A DNA stretch of 20,335 nt, taken from positions 1 through 20,335 of the forward strand of contig CAYZXT010000040.1 of assembly GCA_964482515.1 (NCBI GenBank), written 5' to 3'. This document shows positions 6,978 through 13,807 of the stretch, one piece after another. Position numbers and translations under genes: made by a program. The notes below the pieces were generated by a model, which saw nothing but the letters and a program-made list of their open reading frames with translations, had not been told where the DNA came from and did no database searches. The stretch comes from CAYZXT01 sp964482515 (lineage in GTDB: Bacteria; Elusimicrobiota; Elusimicrobia; FEN-1173). Positions within the stretch are counted from its first letter, which is position 1, and each line of letters begins with the position of its first letter.

Positions 6978-7045
6978 CGTCATTCCGGCGAAAGCCGGAA
7001 TCCAGAAATGATTTTGACTGGACCCCGGTTTTCACCGGGGAGACG
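6978..7045. repeat. Two-hairpin palindromic (REP/BIME-like) element
   Basis: The first hairpin is ATTCCGGC-GAAA-GCCGGAAT (6982-7001, eight perfect pairs with a GNRA loop). The second is CCCCGGT-TTTC-ACCGGGG (7023-7040, seven perfect pairs). CCAG (7002-7005) and CTGG (7018-7021) face each other between them, and CGTC (6978-6981) and GACG (7042-7045) close the ends, so the whole is an imperfect inverted repeat. Elements of this kind (GTCATTCC...GGAATCCAG) are dispersed in many bacterial genomes. It starts eight bp after the alr stop codon. I saw no second copy in this window. Confidence 0.7.
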
Positions 7046-7053
7046 AATCAAAA

Positions 7054-8124
7054 TTACTTATAAATCTTCTCCCAGTTTGCGGATACAGTGCGGCGGAGCG
7101 GGAGTTGGATGACATCGCCGACCTTCGGGTCCTTGGCGGCCGAGAGGTCCACCAAACAGTGGCTCATACCGACGCGCCCCACGAAGGGACATTTCACGCC
7201 GTCGAGCATTCCCCAATAGGTTTGGCCGCTGGCGAGATGGATCCATCGGCTGGCGGGCTCCAGCGTCAATCCGTGGGAGTAGCCGACGGGAACGGTCCCG
7301 ACGACCATGGGCTGCGTGGCCACGAACTCGCTGCCGTAGCCCACGGCCTGGCCGACCGAGAGTTGCTCGATGTGGACGACGCGCGAATAGACCTTCCAGG
7401 GGTTTTTCAGCGGAAGCGTCCTCTGCGTCGGATTCATCCCGTAGATCAGGTTGCCGACGCGGACGCGGGCCAACGCGTATTCCGGAAAATCCAAAAGCAC
7501 CGCGCTGTCCGCCACGTGGACGTCCAGGTCCGCGGCGCGTTTCTCCGTAAAGGGCCGCAGCGCGGCCACGAAGTCCTGCAGTGATTCCTCCACGCGGGAT
7601 TTGTTTTTGCCGATCATATAGCCCGGGTGGGAGAACACGCCCTCCAGCCGGACGGCCTTCATCCGCGACACTTTTTCCAAAAAGGGGATCAACCCGGAAA
7701 GCGCCAGTCCCCAGCGCGCCAGACCGAGGTTGACCTTCACGTGGACCTTCGCCGGGTTCCGGGCTGAAGCGGCCTTCGCCAGCGCGTTCAGCAGCGCCGG
7801 GTTGTCCAGCATGACGGTCAATTTATTCTTGACGACCAGCGCCGCCTGCTCGGGCAGGACCGCGCCCATCACGAGGATCGGCGCTTTTACACCGGCGCGC
7901 CGCAGTTCCAGCGCCTCGTCCAAATAGGTGACGGCCAGATCGTCCGCGCCGGCCTTCAAGACCGTCTTCGACACCGGGACCGCGCCGTGTCCGTAGGCGT
8001 CCGCTTTCACCACGGCGGACATTTTCACGCGCGGGCCGAGGATGCCCCGCACCGCGCGCACGTTCTGGGCGATGGCGCCCAGGTCGATCTCAATCCATCG
8101 TAGCGTGTTGGGTCGGTCTTTCAT
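7054..8124 (-). CDS. alr: Alanine racemase (PLP-dependent, divergent)
   Basis: Interconverts L- and D-alanine for peptidoglycan precursors. The 356-residue protein has the N-terminal PLP barrel with Lys40 in SAVVKADAYGHGA and the C-terminal beta domain with the second catalytic base Tyr263 in AVGYGSEF and VGTVPVGYSHGL (275-286). Lys130 and Arg137 match the carbamylated Lys and the PLP-contacting Arg of well-studied enzymes. Departures: KVNLGLARWG replaces the usual KxDTGMGRxG, and Ser321 (GRVGMSHC) stands where Asp is usual. About 25 residues before the C-terminus seem missing, so the end reads SANWEKIYK instead of an SPRVPRVY-like motif, though the terminal Tyr355 may be equivalent. The ATG at 8124 lies inside the upstream gene (35-nt overlap), with GGGGA about 7 nt before it. 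Another amino-acid racemase of the same fold is possible. Confidence 0.88.
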   Translation of the reverse strand: MKDRPNTLRWIEIDLGAIAQNVRAVRGILGPRVKMSAVVKADAYGHGAVPVSKTVLKAGADDLAVTYLDEALELRRAGVKAPILVMGAVLPEQAALVVKNKLTVMLDNPALLNALAKAASARNPAKVHVKVNLGLARWGLALSGLIPFLEKVSRMKAVRLEGVFSHPGYMIGKNKSRVEESLQDFVAALRPFTEKRAADLDVHVADSAVLLDFPEYALARVRVGNLIYGMNPTQRTLPLKNPWKVYSRVVHIEQLSVGQAVGYGSEFVATQPMVVGTVPVGYSHGLTLEPASRWIHLASGQTYWGMLDGVKCPFVGRVGMSHCLVDLSAAKDPKVGDVIQLPLRRTVSANWEKIYK

Positions 8125-9181
8125 GTTTTTTCCCCTGCAGAAGGATTTTGCGGATTTTTTTGTAGAGGGGCCAGCCGCGCACCCAGGCGTTGTAGATCAC
8201 GGGCGAATAAACGCGGTCGAACTCTCCGATGAAAGTGGTGAGCTTCCCGCCGAAGCCCTTCTTGAAGCGGTAAAGGCCGTAGAGCGGGTGCTCCGGAGTG
8301 ATGTTGGAAGGCACGGCGCGGAAATCGTAGACGCGGCAGCCCTTGGATTTCGCCCAGCGGATCAGAGTCCATTGCATCAGATGGTTGGGCATCAGGTTGC
8401 GGTGTTCGTTGGAGGAAGCGCCGTAGGTGTACCAGGCCATGGGACCGATGGTCAACGCCAGGGAACCCGCGATCGCTTGTCCGTCGGCCTCCGCCAGAAA
8501 ATATTGTATGTTGCCGCGCATGCATTCCGCCATGTCCGTGAAATAGCGGACCGAGCGGATGAGGAACCCGTCGCGCCGCGCCGTCTCCACCAAAATCCGA
8601 TAGAACGACTCCAAATCCTGCTTGCTTTCGATGGGCCGGATGGTCACGCCTTTTTTCTCCGCCACCCGGATGTTGTAGCGCGTCTTCTGGTCCATGTTCT
8701 TGAGGATGTCCTCTTCCGAGCCGGAAATGTCCAGGCGGAAGACGCACTGCGGCTGGATGCCGGAAAAACCGCCGCCCACGGGCGCCGGCACGAAACCGGC
8801 TTTATGGATATGGGGCGTCAGCCAGTCGGACTCCGCTTCGACGTCCGGATCGATCTTAAGGAAGACCGCCTTTCGCTCCGCCGCCAGAATTTCCAAACGG
8901 CGGAACAACTCCGCCAGATCGCTCTCGTTCCACCCTTCGGCGACGATGGGCCCGCGGGACGCGTAAAAAAATCGTTTGCCGATGACGGGGAAGTCCCGCT
9001 CCATCACCGATATCCCGGCGCGCCATCGACCGTCCCGGGACACGGCCAGGCGATGGGGACGCCAGCCGGTCCTGGATTTCAATTCCCCCCAGCCCCAGGA
9101 CTGAAGGATGTGCGGCTTCAGAGAAGTCGCGATGAAATTGTCCCAAGCCGCGGGATCGGTGACGATCCGGAAATCGCTCAT
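8090..9181 (-). CDS. FemX/FemAB-like aminoacyltransferase (GNAT fold)
   Basis: A 363-residue protein of the FemABX family, two tandem GNAT-like domains that typically move an amino acid from aminoacyl-tRNA to the stem peptide of lipid II or to another lipid-linked acceptor. Visible family traits are QSWGWGELKSRTGWRPHRLAV (27-47), the central LDISGSEEDILKNMDQKTRYNIRVAEKKGVT block (about 152-182), IQYFLAEADGQAIAGSLAL, and YGASSNEHRNLMPNHLMQW followed by GCRVYDFRAV and GLYRFKKGFGG. The coiled-coil arm of staphylococcal FemA is absent. The ATG at 9181 overlaps the methyltransferase stop by 4 nt, and the 3' end overlaps alr by 35 nt, which ties it to D-alanine and wall synthesis. The acceptor and the amino acid cannot be told from sequence. 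Use in an outer glycan or lipid is also possible, since such proteins occur in polysaccharide clusters. Confidence 0.85.
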   Translation of the reverse strand: MSDFRIVTDPAAWDNFIATSLKPHILQSWGWGELKSRTGWRPHRLAVSRDGRWRAGISVMERDFPVIGKRFFYASRGPIVAEGWNESDLAELFRRLEILAAERKAVFLKIDPDVEAESDWLTPHIHKAGFVPAPVGGGFSGIQPQCVFRLDISGSEEDILKNMDQKTRYNIRVAEKKGVTIRPIESKQDLESFYRILVETARRDGFLIRSVRYFTDMAECMRGNIQYFLAEADGQAIAGSLALTIGPMAWYTYGASSNEHRNLMPNHLMQWTLIRWAKSKGCRVYDFRAVPSNITPEHPLYGLYRFKKGFGGKLTTFIGEFDRVYSPVIYNAWVRGWPLYKKIRKILLQGKKHERPTQHATMD

Positions 9182-9825
9182 GGTTTTTGCGCGATGATGT
9201 AGATTCCGTAGGCGCAGGCCGCCGCGTGGTCTTTGCGCGCCAAATAGATGTCGAGGAATTTCAGCGGGTAGAAAACCCAGCCGGCCAGGAAGCGCGTCCC
9301 TTTTTTCAGAATGGGCGCGTCGAAGAAAGCCGCGAAGAATTCCCGTAGGAACTCCACCAAAGCCGATGCGGGGCCGTAATAGACGCCGGCTTCCCGCGCT
9401 TTAAACCCCGCGCACAATTTCCTGAGGCCGTCCAAGGTGTAGCGCTGGTAATCGCCGGGATCCGCGTGGAAAGGTTCGACGAAGGGGACCGTCGCGTAGA
9501 ACACGCCGCCGGGTTTCAGGGCGCGAAAAACTTCCCTCACCACTTTCTGCGGATCGGGGACGTGCTCGAGGACGAACTTCATCACCACGGCGTCGAGGCT
9601 GTTGTCGGCCAACGGAAGGAAGTGCGCGTCGCCCAGAAGGTTGACCTGGGGACTATGGGGGATGATGTCGAGGTTGATCCAATGCGGGCGCCCCATCTTC
9701 TTGGCGCCGATGTTCAGCACGCGGGCGTCGGGGCCGATCATGGCTTCCAACCGCTCGTCCACGCCGCCGACGTGAAACCCCATGGGCGCGTGAAGCCAGC
9801 TCAACGAACTTAATTTGTCAGGCAA
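9178..9825 (-). CDS. SAM-dependent methyltransferase (class I, Methyltransf_11-like)
   Basis: A 215-residue soluble protein with the class I fold. Motif I is the unusual RVLNIGAKK (residues about 35-43) in place of the common LDLGCGxG, followed by INLDII, GDAHFLPLADNSLDAVVMKFVLEHVPDPQKVV and RALKPGGVFYATVP (the post-motif region with LKPGG). The C-terminal third is rich in aromatic residues. The start is TTG at 9825, which has GGGGGA about 7 nt upstream and overlaps the glycosyltransferase stop by 8 nt. The alternative ATG at 9783 lacks a good ribosome binding site but would keep the fold. The substrate is unknown. Operon position between a glycosyltransferase and a FemX-like protein suggests an envelope glycan or lipid. 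Confidence 0.85.
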   Translation of the reverse strand: MPDKLSSLSWLHAPMGFHVGGVDERLEAMIGPDARVLNIGAKKMGRPHWINLDIIPHSPQVNLLGDAHFLPLADNSLDAVVMKFVLEHVPDPQKVVREVFRALKPGGVFYATVPFVEPFHADPGDYQRYTLDGLRKLCAGFKAREAGVYYGPASALVEFLREFFAAFFDAPILKKGTRFLAGWVFYPLKFLDIYLARKDHAAACAYGIYIIAQKP

Positions 9826-10966
9826 CAGGTTCCCCCAGACAGTTCATATAAATGGATTCCATCCGTTTCACGGCGACAGCCAAATCGAAATCTTTTTCAA
9901 TGCGCTTGCGGCCGGCTTCGCCCATGGTTCGAGCCCTATCCGGGTTGTTCAACGTATCGAGAAGAGCGCCGGCCAACGCCGCCTCGTCGTCCACGGGAAC
10001 CAAAACGCCCGTTTCGTGATCGACCACCACCTCCGGAACGCCGCCCTGCCGCGTGGCGACGACCGGCAAACCCTTCGCCATCGCCTCCAGCAGGACGATG
10101 CCGAAACCTTCCCAGCGCGACGGAAGAGCAAACAGATCAAAGGCTTCATAAAGCGGCCAAACATTTTGTTGCGCGCCGATGAAACGCACATGGGAAGTCA
10201 TATCCAACTTCGCGGACATTTTTTCCAAACGCGCGCGATCGGGACCGTCGCCCGCGATCACGAACCGCGCCGCCGGAAATTGATCGACCACGCGCCGGGC
10301 GGCGGACAAAAGGACGGTTAGGCCTTTTTTCGGCTCCTCCAGCCGCCCCACGGAACCGATGATTTTCACGTCAGGCGAATCAGCAAACCATTCGCGCCGC
10401 AGCGCGTTCCGTGCGCCGGCATCGGGTTTTTCAGCGGGAAAGGCGACCGTGTTATGGACGACCTGGATCCGGTCTTTCAAGAACGGCATTCGCCCGGACA
10501 GCCTGTCCGCCACCGCCTGGGAGATGGCCAGCACCGCATCGCTGCGCCGGATGAAAATTTTCTGCAGCGACCGGAGCGGCGCACTCATCCAATCGTCCAT
10601 GTCGTGCTCGTGCCAAATCAGTCTATAATTTTTCTTGAATAAGCCGGCCGTCAGGTTGGCCCAGAAAACGTGGGAATGGACGATGTCGAAATCATTGGCC
10701 TCAAAAAAACGCGCGGCCCTGAGCAGGACGCCCGCGTCCCAGACCCCGCCGCCGTTCAAAACCGTCACCGGGACGCCGTGCGCCTTCAAAAGATCGCCGC
10801 AGGGACCCCATCCCTTCAGGGCCAGGACTTCGGCGTCGAAGAGGTTCCGGTCCAGCCGGATGGCCGTCTCCGCCAAAATCTTCTCGGCCCCGCCCAGCCC
10901 GAGGCCCACCGTAAAAAAAAGAATCCGAATTCGGCGTGGCGGCTGCTCCGAAGTCGGATGTTCCAT
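9818..10966 (-). CDS. GT-B glycosyltransferase, family 4-like
   Basis: A 382-residue retaining glycosyltransferase with the GT-B fold, cytoplasmic or at the membrane face. The N-terminal domain has IRILFFTVGLGLGGAEKIL (13-31) with the acceptor-side glycine loop and a VHSHVFWANL segment. The C-terminal domain has GSVGRLEEPKKGLTVLL (204-220), FVIAGDGPDRARLE, and the nucleotide-sugar motif SRWEGFGIVLLEAMAKGLP with Glu286 and Glu294 in the E-x7-E arrangement, then GGVPEVV. It is the first gene of a tightly overlapping minus-strand operon, with a TATAAT box about 32 bp upstream of the ATG. The sugar and acceptor are unknown. With the genes that follow, an envelope polysaccharide or glycolipid is likely. 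Confidence 0.92.
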   Translation of the reverse strand: MEHPTSEQPPRRIRILFFTVGLGLGGAEKILAETAIRLDRNLFDAEVLALKGWGPCGDLLKAHGVPVTVLNGGGVWDAGVLLRAARFFEANDFDIVHSHVFWANLTAGLFKKNYRLIWHEHDMDDWMSAPLRSLQKIFIRRSDAVLAISQAVADRLSGRMPFLKDRIQVVHNTVAFPAEKPDAGARNALRREWFADSPDVKIIGSVGRLEEPKKGLTVLLSAARRVVDQFPAARFVIAGDGPDRARLEKMSAKLDMTSHVRFIGAQQNVWPLYEAFDLFALPSRWEGFGIVLLEAMAKGLPVVATRQGGVPEVVVDHETGVLVPVDDEAALAGALLDTLNNPDRARTMGEAGRKRIEKDFDLAVAVKRMESIYMNCLGEPVA

Positions 10967-10997
10967 GATTTAGCGCTGATTTCCTTTGTGCATTTCG

Positions 10998-11003
10998 ATT
11001 ATA
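10998..11003 (-). promoter_or_regulatory. Consensus -10 box for the glycosyltransferase operon
   Basis: Minus-strand TATAAT (11003-10998) puts transcription start near 10991, about 25 nt before the ATG at 10966. No good -35 is seen at the right spacing (CATGCC at 17 nt), so activation by a factor or a chance match is possible. Confidence 0.45.
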
Positions 11004-11014
11004 GGATAACAGAA

Positions 11015-11092
11015 ATGGCGGGCATGAAGCTACCTAAAGGAACAATCAAAGGATTCGAAGACCATTTTGGATGGGGCCTCGGAGAGACTTAG
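11015..11092 (+). CDS. Possible 25-residue small protein (weak)
   Basis: A short frame on the plus strand reads MAGMKLPKGTIKGFEDHFGW then GLGET and stop. AGGA lies eight nt before the ATG. The stretch is visibly less GC-rich than its neighbours. The frame ends inside the left arm of the 10-bp hairpin at 11077-11110. I do not recognise it. It may be a decayed gene end or chance, and the same DNA carries the -10 box of the minus-strand operon. Confidence 0.2.
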   Translation: MAGMKLPKGTIKGFEDHFGWGLGET

Positions 11093-11134
11093 GGGAAAGG
11101 CTCTCCGAGGAGTGACCCGTGGGGGAACGTCCCC
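11077..11134. other. Tandem hairpins in the spacer after the two-component operon
   Basis: CCTCGGAGAG (11077-11086) pairs perfectly over ten bases with CTCTCCGAGG (11101-11110) around a 14-nt loop. A second stem pairs GGGGA (11122-11126) with TCCCC (11130-11134). They follow the OmpR-type regulator gene on the minus strand and could end or protect its mRNA. No U run follows on either strand, so a standard intrinsic terminator is not supported. The function is open. Confidence 0.45.
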
Positions 11135-11161
11135 GGACAAAATGCGTCTGAGAATCCGTAT

Positions 11162-11857
11162 TTAATCCTCTTCCGGCACGAACTTATACCCGACGCCGCG
11201 GGTGGATTCGATCATCTTCGCCGCGCCGCCCATCTTCTTCCGCAGGTTCTTCACGTGGGTGTAGAGCGTCTCCGAGGTGACGATGCGGTCGTCCGCGCCC
11301 TCGATCATGGCGTCGGCCAGATTCTCGTAGGAAAGCACGAACCCTTTGCGGCGGATGAAATAGGCCAGCAGGTTGAACTCCGCCTTGGTGAGCGGCAGCC
11401 GCTTTTTCTTGAAGGTCGCCTCCTGCGCGTCCACGTCCACCTTCAACCCGCCCGCTTCCAGAATCGTCCGCGTGTGGCCGTGGTTGTTCGTCCGCCGCAG
11501 GAGCGCTTCCATCCGCGCCAAAAGCTCCTTGGTGGAAAAGGGTTTGGTCAGGTAATCGTCCGCGCCGCCCTTCAACCCCCGCACCTTGTGGGACTCCTCG
11601 CCCAGCACCGTCAGCATGATGACGGGCAGGCCCGCGGTCCTGGGATTTTCCTTCAGCATCTCCAGCATCTTGATCCCGGAAATCCCGGGAAGCTGGATGT
11701 CGAGCAGGATGATGTCCGCTTTCTCGTGGGAAAGAAACTCCAGCGCTTCCGACGCGTTCTCCGCGCGCGTGACCTTGTAATTCGCCTGCCGGACGGCCGA
11801 CACCACCAAATCGGATAGGCTCTTGTCGTCATCCACCAATAGGACGGATGTCTTCAT
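11162..11857 (-). CDS. OmpR/PhoB-family response regulator
   Basis: A 231-residue transcription regulator. The receiver domain (1-120) has the acidic pair VDDDKS, phospho-acceptor Asp53 (LLDIQLPG), Thr83 (MLTVLG) and Lys105 (LTKPF). The C-terminal winged helix (about 130-230) has LPLTKAEFNLLAYFIRRKG and the recognition part TSETLYTHVKNLRKKMG with TRGVGYKF in the wing. The ATG at 11857 overlaps the stop of the receiver-only gene by 4 nt. It is the last gene of a three-gene signalling operon. Target genes are unknown, and no repeated binding site was evident nearby. Confidence 0.95.
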   Translation of the reverse strand: MKTSVLLVDDDKSLSDLVVSAVRQANYKVTRAENASEALEFLSHEKADIILLDIQLPGISGIKMLEMLKENPRTAGLPVIMLTVLGEESHKVRGLKGGADDYLTKPFSTKELLARMEALLRRTNNHGHTRTILEAGGLKVDVDAQEATFKKKRLPLTKAEFNLLAYFIRRKGFVLSYENLADAMIEGADDRIVTSETLYTHVKNLRKKMGGAAKMIESTRGVGYKFVPEED

Positions 11858-12225
11858 GGTTCGCTCCCCAATGTCTTCTCAAGCGTCAATCTCAAGACCT
11901 CCCTCGACAACGGCTTCTGCAAAAACCCGGCCGCCCCGTACTCGAACGCCTGCTTCACGTCTCCCTCGCTCTTCGTGATGGAACAAAGGAGGATGGGAAC
12001 CGCCTTCGTCCGCGCATCGCCCTTCAGAATCCGGATGGCGTCCACCCCTGACATTTCATCCATAGCGTAGTCCATCAACACCAAGTCCGGTTTTTCCCGG
12101 ACCGTCGCCTCGAGCGCCTTGTCCGCCTGCAGAGTCACGACGGTCGTATGACCCAGCGTCTGCAGCAGCATCTTCGCGAACTCGGCGAAGGAATAGTCGT
12201 CGTCCACGATCAATATCTTCGCCAT
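11854..12225 (-). CDS. Receiver-only (CheY-like) response regulator
   Basis: A 123-residue stand-alone receiver domain with no output domain. It has KILIVDDDYSF at the N-terminus, phospho-acceptor Asp52 (LVLMDYAMDEMSG), Ser82 in the Thr/Ser position (ILLCSITK) and Lys104 (FLQKPLS). The ATG at 12225 shares one base with the kinase stop (TGATG), and its own stop overlaps the next gene by 4 nt, so the three are probably translated together. It may be a phosphate sink, a phosphorelay intermediate or a protein-binding switch. An upstream in-frame extension reaching 12624 was not accepted because it reads the kinase gene out of frame. Confidence 0.93.
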   Translation of the reverse strand: MAKILIVDDDYSFAEFAKMLLQTLGHTTVVTLQADKALEATVREKPDLVLMDYAMDEMSGVDAIRILKGDARTKAVPILLCSITKSEGDVKQAFEYGAAGFLQKPLSREVLRLTLEKTLGSEP

Positions 12226-13649
12226 CAGGCGGACTTCTTCCGGACCGTGCCGTCCTTCGCCGCTTTCGGAACGGTCACCGCTTTCGGAAGGGTGACGGTG
12301 AACCGGCTGCCTCTTCCGAGCTGGGATTCCACCTCGATCGTCCCGCCCATCCCGACCACGGTCTTTTTGACGATGTAGAGCCCGAGGCCCGTTCCTTGGA
12401 TTCGTTTCTGGCGCTGTTCCGCCGCTCCGGACTGGACGAAGCGGTCGAAGATGGTCGGCAGGTCCTGCGCCGGAATGCCTTTGCCCGTGTCCGCCACGTA
12501 CACGACGATGTTGTCGCCCTGCTCCGCGCCGCCGAGGACGATCTGCCCGCCGTCCTGTGTGTATTTCAAAGCGTTGGAAACCAGGTTCGTGATGACCTGG
12601 TCGAAGCGCTCGGGGTCCGCCCATATTTTGGGAAGCTTCGGAGGTATCTCAGCCATCAGCGCGATGTGCCGCTTCTTCGCCACCAGACCGAAGAGTCGCT
12701 GCACGTTCTGCGCCGCGTCGATCAAGTCCACCGCGTCCGGATGATAGGCCATCACCCCGGCCTTCATCTTGGCCGCGTCCAGGATGTTCGTGACGAAGAT
12801 GTTCAGGCGCGCCGCGCTGTCCACCATGATGGTGAGCATATTGCGGTGGCTGGGAAGGATCTTGTCGCGGTCCGGGTCCATGTGGAGCATGTAGTCCCCG
12901 TACATTTTCACCGCGGCCATGGGGTTGCGCAGGTCGTGGGACACGCTGGAAATAAATTCGTCCTTCATTTCGTCCAGGATGGACAGGTTTTTGGCCATGC
13001 TGTTGAAGCGCGCCGCCAGGTCGCCGACTTCGTCTCCGCCGCGGACCGCCACTTCCGTCTTGAAATTCCCCTGGGCGATCTCTTCGGAACCGCGCGCCAG
13101 GTCGCTGAGGGATGAGGTGAGCAAATACGCGAACAGGAACGCGGCGGCGAGGCCGAGCAATCCCACCAGCGCGGCCGCCATGGAAACCTGGACCAGGGTC
13201 CGGCGCAACGCGGCGGCCAACCTTTCCCGCCCGAAGGCCTCCGAAAAACCCACCACCGCGGCGCCCATTTGCCTGTCGCCGATAGTGATCGGGACCGATT
13301 CGTCCACGGTCCCGGTCGGCCGCACCGAATTCCAGGCCGCCGTTTTTTGATGGATCAGAAGTTTGTCCGAATGGACCAGGATTTTCCCGTCCGGGCCGTG
13401 GAAATAGGCGTAGGCGATCCCGGGGGTCTCCGAAAGGAGTTTGGCGTAGTTCATCATGAACAGTTCGTTTTCCCCCGCCAGGGCCTGGCGGCAAACGGTC
13501 GCGAAGGCGGCGGATTGCTCTTGTCGGGCCGTGGCCACGTTTTCCAACACCAGCCGCCTTTGCTGGACGTAGGCGGTCAGGGCCAGGGCCACCGTGGCCG
13601 TCAGCACCAGACCGCTCGTGAACAGCGCGAACTTCGTCCGTATTTTCAT
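12225..13649 (-). CDS. Membrane sensor histidine kinase (HAMP-HisKA-HATPase)
   Basis: A 474-residue inner-membrane kinase. TM1 is about residues 8-28, followed by an extracytoplasmic sensor region of about 125 residues (30-153) with a PAS/Cache-like GIAYAYFHGPDGKILVHSD stretch, TM2 about 155-178, HAMP (about 179-230), and the HisKA box with His238 in SSVSHDLRNP. The ATPase domain has N box Asn355 and Asn359 (NLVSNALKY), DTGKG (387-391) and GTGLGL (419-424). The ligand is not predictable. The ATG at 13649 (MKIRTKFALF) is preferred because the upstream TTG extension adds no plausible domain, but no clear ribosome binding site precedes it. It is the first gene of the operon with two response regulators. 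Confidence 0.94.
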   Translation of the reverse strand: MKIRTKFALFTSGLVLTATVALALTAYVQQRRLVLENVATARQEQSAAFATVCRQALAGENELFMMNYAKLLSETPGIAYAYFHGPDGKILVHSDKLLIHQKTAAWNSVRPTGTVDESVPITIGDRQMGAAVVGFSEAFGRERLAAALRRTLVQVSMAAALVGLLGLAAAFLFAYLLTSSLSDLARGSEEIAQGNFKTEVAVRGGDEVGDLAARFNSMAKNLSILDEMKDEFISSVSHDLRNPMAAVKMYGDYMLHMDPDRDKILPSHRNMLTIMVDSAARLNIFVTNILDAAKMKAGVMAYHPDAVDLIDAAQNVQRLFGLVAKKRHIALMAEIPPKLPKIWADPERFDQVITNLVSNALKYTQDGGQIVLGGAEQGDNIVVYVADTGKGIPAQDLPTIFDRFVQSGAAEQRQKRIQGTGLGLYIVKKTVVGMGGTIEVESQLGRGSRFTVTLPKAVTVPKAAKDGTVRKKSA

Positions 13650-13742
13650 TGATCGCAGGGTCCGAATGTCATGAATGGTGAGGCCGGGAGCTAACCGCGC
13701 AAGGTTAAATTTGTGTCGGAAAAGGACTATTTTCAAGAAGGA

Positions 13743-13781
13743 AAATAAAAAAGCCCCCCGCGCGGGTCGCGCACGGGGGGC
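13743..13781 (-). terminator. Intrinsic terminator of dps
   Basis: On the minus strand a GC stem pairs 13753-13759 with 13775-13781 (seven pairs) and 13760-13764 with 13768-13772 (five pairs), with a two-base bulge and a three-base loop. It is followed directly by TTTTTTATTTT. It lies 27 bp after the dps stop codon. Confidence 0.9.
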
Positions 13782-13807
13782 CCATTATAATTTGCTACCG
13801 GTTGATC

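Noticed and set aside
6135..7112. A 325-codon plus-strand frame opposite glycerate kinase and through the palindromic element
   Set aside because: Low-complexity Pro/Ser/Arg-rich product, and it reads through the repeat. The minus strand encodes a complete kinase.
8042..9202. A 386-codon plus-strand frame, longer than the FemX-like gene it opposes
   Set aside because: Its product is His/Asp/Arg/Val-rich with no motif, while the minus strand has clear FemX and Alr motifs. GC-rich codon bias often leaves the opposite strand open.
12225..12624. An upstream extension of the receiver-only protein as a possible fusion
   Set aside because: The extra residues read the kinase ATPase domain out of frame, and the natural ATG at 12225 fits the TGATG coupling.
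12396..13115. A 239-codon plus-strand frame opposite the histidine kinase
   Set aside because: Val/His/Arg-rich with no motif. The kinase on the other strand has every expected box.
13747..13781. A terminator serving plus-strand transcription at the same hairpin
   Set aside because: On the plus strand the stem is followed by CCATTATAAT, not a T run. The T run exists only on the minus strand, after dps.
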